A stretch of 10,098 nt of DNA from an uncultured Bacilli bacterium. Its GTDB lineage: Bacteria > Bacillota_I > Bacilli_A > RF39 > UBA660. Numbering within the stretch: position 1 is the stretch's first letter; every line of letters starts with the position of its first letter. Shown here piece after piece: positions 6,322 to 10,098 of the stretch. A program made the translations under genes and the position numbers. The stretch lies in contig CANROY010000041.1 in the NCBI GenBank assembly GCA_947632355.1, positions 1 to 10,098 of the forward strand, given 5' to 3'. A model generated the notes under the pieces. The model was not told the origin of the DNA. It did no database searches and saw only the letters and a list, made by a program, of their open reading frames with translations.

Positions 6322-6330
6322 ATTATAGCA
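6322..6330 (-). promoter_or_regulatory. Extended -10 promoter of the pheST T-box transcript
   Basis: On the minus strand TGC directly precedes a perfect TATAAT (6322-6327), giving an extended -10. No good -35 is seen at the usual distance (best is TTAGGA near 6344-6349). Transcription would start near 6315, just before stem I. The remaining stretch up to 6412 is AT-rich; I see no gene and no clear terminator for the gene to its right there. Confidence 0.65.
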
Positions 6331-6412
6331 TAATTTCTTTATTTCCTAACATTTTTTTTACAAATTAATATGTTTTCAATATATATTCTATACTTTTATA
6401 ATATGAATACAA

Positions 6413-7438
6413 TTATTTTAATTTCACAATGGAATTTAAATAGTATGTATCATCTACTTTTTTAAATTGATATTGATAACGATTTAATTTCTTAGCATTA
6501 CTTGCTAAATCATTTTCACTAACATTTGTAACTTCTGCTTCATATAGATTATCAAAGGTATAAAAGGCACTTTCACTTGCATTATAGATGGTAGCATTTG
6601 TAATCATATACAAAACATCTCCATCTTCATACATATCATCAATTTCTTCTAGAATCTTATTAGTAGAGGAAGGACATTTGTTATTATCTGCACTAAATTT
6701 ATCCTTCTCTTTATTATATTTGAAATTTAAACAATTATAAGTAAAATTCGTTGGATTATAGTAAGTCGTTGAACCAAATACTTTTTCAAAAGCCTCTTTT
6801 AAAGCACTACCCTCAACACTAATACTTACAGAGTTTGTTTTAATATTCTTAGAACTTACTTGGTGATAAGCAAGATTTAATAAAACACTTGATTTCATTT
6901 CACTAATTTCCTTATCTCCACTATATAAGTAGTAAGCACTCACATTATCGGCATTTAAAGAAAGTTTCACATGATCTAATAAATACCCATAATTTTCAAT
7001 ATACCATTTTTTATCTTTTACAATTTCTTGTTGCTCTAGATTTTCAGCCGTTGTATCGTTATTTGTTGTATTTGCAGTACCACAATTGCCATTACGTTCA
7101 CATTCGGATTTCATAAAATCAAAATAACGTGCATCAAATAAGCAATAACCAAAATACACAATTACAGCAATTAAAACTAAAATAAGGACATTTCTTTTAA
7201 AGATGGAAGCATTTTTACTTCTAATAATCTGTTTTGCTTCTTCATCAACACGATCTAGAAATTCATTATTAACATCTTCTAGCAATTCCTCTTTCAATTC
7301 TTCTTTATATTCTTTGGTAGAATTTAGAATGCTTGCTTTTACTTCCTTTTCTACTTCTTCTAAGACTTTGTCTTTCATATTCTCAAGAATTTCTCTTTTC
7401 AAGTCCTCTTCTTTTTTAGAGATTTCTTCTTTAGACAT
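6413..7438 (-). CDS. Coiled-coil membrane protein of unknown function, 341 aa
   Basis: The first ~75 residues are almost all charged and helix-forming (MSKEEISKKEEDLKREILEN and onward, heptad-like), predicting a cytoplasmic coiled coil. One membrane span follows at about 83-101 (NVLILVLIAVIVYFGYCLF), with a basic flank (KR) on the inner side. After it come FDARYFDFMKSECERNGNCG, a low-complexity Asn/Thr linker (about 119-135) and an extracellular domain of about 200 residues. That domain has repeated LYSGDKEISE-, NATIYNAS- and RYQYQFKKVDD-like beta segments and four cysteines (two early, two late). No catalytic motif is visible. The ATG follows GAGGGGG by 6 bases. It is a single-gene unit with its own promoter. 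An envelope scaffold or sensor would fit, but I do not recognise the family. Confidence 0.85.
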   Translation of the reverse strand: MSKEEISKKEEDLKREILENMKDKVLEEVEKEVKASILNSTKEYKEELKEELLEDVNNEFLDRVDEEAKQIIRSKNASIFKRNVLILVLIAVIVYFGYCLFDARYFDFMKSECERNGNCGTANTTNNDTTAENLEQQEIVKDKKWYIENYGYLLDHVKLSLNADNVSAYYLYSGDKEISEMKSSVLLNLAYHQVSSKNIKTNSVSISVEGSALKEAFEKVFGSTTYYNPTNFTYNCLNFKYNKEKDKFSADNNKCPSSTNKILEEIDDMYEDGDVLYMITNATIYNASESAFYTFDNLYEAEVTNVSENDLASNAKKLNRYQYQFKKVDDTYYLNSIVKLK

Positions 7439-7464
7439 ACAAGTCCCCCTCTTTCATGCCTGCT

Positions 7465-7473
7465 ATTATAACA
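7465..7473 (-). promoter_or_regulatory. Extended -10 promoter of the coiled-coil membrane protein
   Basis: On the minus strand TGTTATAAT gives a perfect TATAAT (7465-7470) with an upstream TG. A convincing -35 is missing; the region where it should be is the stem and U-tract of the preceding terminator. Start of transcription would be near 7458, about 20 bases before the ATG. Confidence 0.65.
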
Positions 7474-7481
7474 TAAAATCC

Positions 7482-7508
7482 AAAAAAAAGCACATTTTTT
7501 GTACTTTT
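7482..7508 (-). terminator. Intrinsic terminator of the 129-residue gene
   Basis: On the minus strand AAAAGTACA / TGTGCTTTT (one G-U pair, 9 bp, 5-base loop; 7500-7508 with 7486-7494) runs into a T-run. It begins directly at the stop codon. Confidence 0.75.
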
Positions 7509-7898
7509 TTATAAATGATGACTTTGATTTCTTTCTTCATTACGGTTTAAAAGTCCATAATAGATTTTGTCATAGGCTTCTTTATTCCCTTTATAAGCCT
7601 TAATCGCACTATTATAATCAGTAAAATCAACGGCATAACCAATATTATTTTGTACATATTGTGGAGCCATACCAATTATGGTTGTGACATTCTCATCTTC
7701 CACTTTTTGATATAAATCTAGAATCTCATCTATAACCATATCTTCATCTACATTATCATTAAATTCATTATATTTTGCCATTTTAGATGCAGCAGTAATC
7801 ATAGCAGCAAGAACTTGTGGTTCCTCTGAAGAACTAGCATTTACGATAAATTGTTTTTCTAAATTATTTTTTAGTAATGCATCTCTTAAATCATTCAT
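7509..7898 (-). CDS. Small soluble protein of unknown function, 129 aa
   Basis: The product has no membrane segment or signal peptide and looks mostly helical. Visible stretches are MNDLRDALLKNNLEKQF, then EEPQVLAAMITAASKMAKYNEF, an acidic patch (NDNVDEDMVIDEILDLYQKVEDENV), and a C-terminal part with YAVDFTDYNSAIKAYKGNKEAYDKIYYGLLNRNEE ending in SHHL in separate short segments. The tyrosine-rich helical repeats hint at a protein-binding role, but there is no motif I can name. The ATG at 7898 has a strong AGGAGG (7907-7912) 8 bases upstream. It has a promoter just downstream of the rubrerythrin terminator and its own terminator, so it is expressed alone. Function unknown. Confidence 0.8.
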   Translation of the reverse strand: MNDLRDALLKNNLEKQFIVNASSSEEPQVLAAMITAASKMAKYNEFNDNVDEDMVIDEILDLYQKVEDENVTTIIGMAPQYVQNNIGYAVDFTDYNSAIKAYKGNKEAYDKIYYGLLNRNEERNQSHHL

Positions 7899-7941
7899 TT
7901 TGTATTCCTCCTATTATAAGGATAGCATAAAAATACAAAAA

Positions 7942-7970
7942 AACCTATTTTTCTAATCCATTTTTGTCAA
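7942..7970 (-). promoter_or_regulatory. Promoter of the 129-residue gene
   Basis: On the minus strand a perfect -35 TTGACA (7965-7970), a 17-bp spacer and a weak -10 TAGGTT (7942-7947). It starts 9 bases after the rubrerythrin terminator. A second TATAAT at 7913-7918 is too close to the ribosome binding site to be the -10. Confidence 0.55.
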
Positions 7971-7978
7971 CAAAAAGT

Positions 7979-8000
7979 AAAAAAGCACATTGTGCTTTTT
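7979..8000 (-). terminator. Intrinsic terminator of rubrerythrin
   Basis: A perfect 10-bp inverted repeat, AAAAAGCACA / TGTGCTTTTT (7980-7989 and 7991-8000), overlaps the first base of the stop codon. On the minus strand it runs into a T-tract. It shares the AAAAG.ACA / TGTGCTTTT core with the terminator at 7482-7508. Confidence 0.85.
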
Positions 8001-8539
8001 TAGTAATTTTCGGCTTTTAATTCCATAAAACTTTGCGGATGTTTGCATACAGGACAAACAACAGGTGCTTTTTCTCCAACTGTAATATGTCCACAGTTTC
8101 TACAAATCCAAACCTTTTCTTCTCCTTTTTGGAATACTAAATTCTCTTCAATATTTCCAACAAGTTTCATATATCTTTCTTCGTGATGTTTCTCTATTTC
8201 TCCAACCATTTCAAAAAGATTAGCAATATCCGTAAATCCTTCATCACGTGCCGTTTCTGCAAATTCTTTATACATTTCTGTCCATTCGTAATTTTCACCA
8301 CTTGCAGCATCTTTTAAGTTTGTTAAAGTATCAGGAACATCCCCATCGTGTAATGCTTTAAACCAAAGTTTAGCATGTTCTTTTTCATTATTGGCTGTTT
8401 CTTCAAAAATAGCAGCTATTTGTTCATAACCATCTTTCTTGGCTTTAGAAGCATAATATGTATACTTATTTCTTGCTTGACTTTCTCCAGCAAAAGCAGC
8501 CATTAAATTAGCCTCTGTTTTACTTCCTTTTAATTCCAT
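8000..8539 (-). CDS. rbr: Rubrerythrin
   Basis: Diiron peroxidase of anaerobes: it reduces hydrogen peroxide with electrons passed through its own rubredoxin domain. The 179 residues are close to the usual ~180-190. The ferritin-like four-helix domain carries the expected ligands: E19 (in AGESQARNKY), E52 and H55 (in NNEKEHAK), E92 and E95 (in KEFAETARDEGF), E116 and H119 (in EIEKHHEERY). The C-terminal rubredoxin-type domain has C146 and C149 (CRNCG) and C162 and C165 (CPVCKHP). All key residues are present, so the enzyme should be active in the cytoplasm. Start at 8539 follows GGTGAGG. It has its own promoter and terminator. This gene is the main evidence that the organism is an anaerobe that meets oxygen or peroxide. 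It is not adjacent to a PerR-type regulator in this window. Confidence 0.97.
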   Translation of the reverse strand: MELKGSKTEANLMAAFAGESQARNKYTYYASKAKKDGYEQIAAIFEETANNEKEHAKLWFKALHDGDVPDTLTNLKDAASGENYEWTEMYKEFAETARDEGFTDIANLFEMVGEIEKHHEERYMKLVGNIEENLVFQKGEEKVWICRNCGHITVGEKAPVVCPVCKHPQSFMELKAENY

Positions 8540-8563
8540 TTTATTACCTCACCTTCTTTAAAT

Positions 8564-8592
8564 ATTATAACGATTTCTAAATTTAAAGTAAA
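8564..8592 (-). promoter_or_regulatory. Promoter of rubrerythrin
   Basis: On the minus strand TTTACT (8587-8592), a 17-bp spacer and a perfect TATAAT (8564-8569). Start of transcription would be near 8557, leaving a short leader with the ribosome binding site. No PerR box-like palindrome was evident. Confidence 0.65.
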
Positions 8593-8613
8593 GAAGAAAA
8601 AATAAAATTTTTA

Positions 8614-10098
8614 TTAAGGAGTTAGGACAATACGATAACTAATTGCATTATAGGCAGCACCAGTGACAGTACTGAATGTGAAAATACCACTATTCGTACC
8701 GTCAGTGTAAGCACCACCACGCTTGAACGAAGGAGTTTCGGAATCGGGGAACCATGATTTATCTTCATACCATGAACTAACGTCATTAGTACCTATATTA
8801 TATCGTTTTTTTACAAATGGTCCCATTTCGCTTGTAGCATCACCTAATATTCTTTTATTAAATTGATTAAAACTGTTTAATATATATTTATCAAAATATT
8901 TTGCATTTGCTTCTATTAAATCAGTATCTTTAATTAATCCATAATTTGATAAATCTCCAGTACTCACGTATCCCATTGTATTTTCCCATGTTCCTCCGTT
9001 CATATCAAATATTCCTGTGTTATTTCCTGTTGTACTCGCTTCTTTACTTTTGGGATATACAGTTGATTTTTCATTTGGTGTATTTGGGGTTGTGTCTGCA
9101 TAATCCTTATAAACAGTATATCCTGATTCCGGTGATGTAATGGCTGCTACTCCTGTTACAAAACTACTACTATTATTAATTCTTATTTCTGTACATTTAT
9201 CATTTTCACATGTTCCATATTTGGAATGTGAAAGATAGGCCACAGCTCCCCATTCGGTGTTTTTCATCATATGACTGTCTAATTCTCTTTGATATAAGTA
9301 ACTTGTATTAAAAATATTTCCTACACTTATATACCTCCAACTATATACATTTGGTTTGATGATGACTTTTGAAATATCTTTTTGATTTTGTTCTGCACCA
9401 CTTTTTGTCCAGCTTTCAGTTACATTTATAGTATTTGAATTTGTTGTATCTTGATTATATCCTGTCTCAAATTTGCCCACCCAAAAGCCTTTTGAGTTTT
9501 CAAAGGCTGTAAACGCAGGATGCGTCATCCAATCATCTACTTCACAAGTTCCATCCTCTCCACTTGCGTTTGGTGTTGCACATTCTTCATCAACATTATC
9601 TTTTGTATCTACAAGTCCAAACTCTATTTCGATTGGTTTTGCTTTGTTTTCTAATTCTGTTCCTTCTGCTTGTACGGAATCATATTTCCCCATATCGAAG
9701 ATTTTATATCGATACTTTGGTATCCATACAAAATAACTTTCTATATTTTCTTCCGGTATAACTTCATCGTTCTTTGGTTCAGTCACTCCATCTACAAGTA
9801 TGACGGCATTTGCCCATTTCTTTTCTTCATATTTATACCACTCATCTTTTATGTCTGCTTTTCTTACTGTTCCATCATTTTCATCAATAGTTACAGGTAT
9901 TAGTTTTGCACCTGTCGAACTTTTGAGTACTGGATATGCTCCATTTAATATAGATTCTTTATACACAAAATCAGGTACTGTTCCTTGTAAAACATCAAAT
10001 GTTTTCTCTTCTTTATACAGTGCAAAACTTCGGTATAGACTTATACCTCCTACTATTAATACGATTCCTATAATGCTTCCTATTAAAATTCTTTTTTG
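8614..10098 (-). CDS. Exported FGE/C-type-lectin-fold protein with DGR-like tail, 5' end cut by window
   Basis: The frame is open to the window edge, giving 494 visible residues. A GTG at 9966 is internal, since an upstream membrane segment is in frame, so probably only a few N-terminal residues are missing. Visible residues 1-3 are basic and 4-22 form one hydrophobic span, followed by SFALYKEEKTFDVLQGTVPDF. Then come ESYFVWIPKYRYKIF (about 121-134), FWVGKFETGY (205-214), NTEWGAVAYLS (280-290), FDMNGGTWENTMG (364-376) and, at the end, FKRGG (458-462) and SYRIVLTP. This series matches the sulfatase-modifying (SUMF1/FGE) C-type-lectin fold, but the catalytic cysteine pair of true formylglycine-generating enzymes is not apparent, so a surface ligand-binding role is more likely. 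The tail is unusually GC-rich and resembles DGR target proteins. The stop is TAA, with only a weak AT hairpin after it. Confidence 0.88.
   Translation of the reverse strand, partial: QKRILIGSIIGIVLIVGGISLYRSFALYKEEKTFDVLQGTVPDFVYKESILNGAYPVLKSSTGAKLIPVTIDENDGTVRKADIKDEWYKYEEKKWANAVILVDGVTEPKNDEVIPEENIESYFVWIPKYRYKIFDMGKYDSVQAEGTELENKAKPIEIEFGLVDTKDNVDEECATPNASGEDGTCEVDDWMTHPAFTAFENSKGFWVGKFETGYNQDTTNSNTINVTESWTKSGAEQNQKDISKVIIKPNVYSWRYISVGNIFNTSYLYQRELDSHMMKNTEWGAVAYLSHSKYGTCENDKCTEIRINNSSSFVTGVAAITSPESGYTVYKDYADTTPNTPNEKSTVYPKSKEASTTGNNTGIFDMNGGTWENTMGYVSTGDLSNYGLIKDTDLIEANAKYFDKYILNSFNQFNKRILGDATSEMGPFVKKRYNIGTNDVSSWYEDKSWFPDSETPSFKRGGAYTDGTNSGIFTFSTVTGAAYNAISYRIVLTP
8617..8760 (-). other. 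GC-rich, DGR variable-region-like 3' end of the lectin-fold gene
   Basis: The last ~48 codons read SWFPDSETPSFKRGGAYTDG and then TNSGIFTFSTVTG up to SYRIVLTP. By hand count, G+C is 30 of 60 at 8701-8760 and 24 of 60 at 8641-8700, against 17 of 60 at 8761-8820 and 11 of 60 at 8881-8940. Many codons end in C or T (GCT, TAC, ACT, GAC, TTC, GTC, GCC, TAT, AAT), as expected if AAY codons of a template had been altered at adenines. The RGG...G..GIF...G....SYR.VL frame matches the C-terminal variable region of C-type-lectin DGR targets as I know them. No template repeat or reverse transcriptase is present here. Confidence 0.5.

Noticed and set aside
7913..7918. TATAAT as -10 of the 129-residue gene
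   Set aside because: It directly abuts the ribosome binding site, so the transcript would start after or within that site.
8590..8613. AT-only hairpin after the lectin-fold gene as a terminator
   Set aside because: The stem is all A-T and too weak to call, although a T-run follows.
9473..9903. Plus-strand frames opposite the lectin-fold gene
   Set aside because: Low-complexity shadow frames of a minus-strand gene with clear family motifs.
9964..9966. GTG as the start of the lectin-fold gene
   Set aside because: The frame continues upstream through a basic stretch and a membrane span typical of the family, so the true start lies beyond the window.

Overview
The window comes from a low-GC, anaerobic, Gram-positive-type bacterium (Bacillota, possibly an uncultured gut Bacilli lineage). 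The evidence is the AT-rich genome, strong GGAGG-type ribosome binding sites, TATAAT promoters, a T-box leader before pheST and a rubrerythrin. TGA is a stop codon here (end of the 1708-2220 gene) and tryptophan is TGG, so the code is standard and not the Mycoplasma code. The lineage is an inference. Almost everything is on the minus strand; the one exception is a small Xre-type regulator.

Left part (1-2220). A partial gene for a membrane-anchored exported protein (1-389, minus) diverges from an Xre/Cro-type repressor gene (508-753, plus). The region between them holds a good promoter for the exported protein, two near-identical operator palindromes 31 bp apart, and a 14-bp perfect inverted repeat. 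Convergent with the repressor is a tight four-gene minus-strand operon: a COG2426-type small membrane exporter, a histidine-phosphatase-fold protein that has lost its RHG motif, a 30-residue TTG-started membrane peptide, and a cysteine-rich membrane-anchored protein.

Middle (2299-6330). A small hypothetical gene with its own promoter and terminator is followed, reading leftwards as transcribed, after pheS-pheT. These two encode the alpha and beta subunits of phenylalanyl-tRNA synthetase and overlap by 8 bp. They are led by a T-box riboswitch with a UUC specifier candidate, a UGGU acceptor-binding bulge and an intrinsic terminator.

Right part (6413-10098). There is a coiled-coil, single-span membrane protein of unknown function, a small soluble unknown protein, and a full-length rubrerythrin with a C-terminal rubredoxin domain. 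At the right edge is a long exported protein with a formylglycine-generating-enzyme/C-type-lectin-like fold. Its last ~48 codons are far more GC-rich than the rest of the gene and resemble the variable tail of diversity-generating-retroelement (DGR) target proteins. No reverse transcriptase or template repeat lies in this window.

Genes are packed closely. Terminators abut stop codons, and the next promoter often starts inside or just after the U-tract. The most interesting items are the DGR-like tail, the operator/inverted-repeat region, the degenerate phosphatase, and the short membrane peptide within the left operon.
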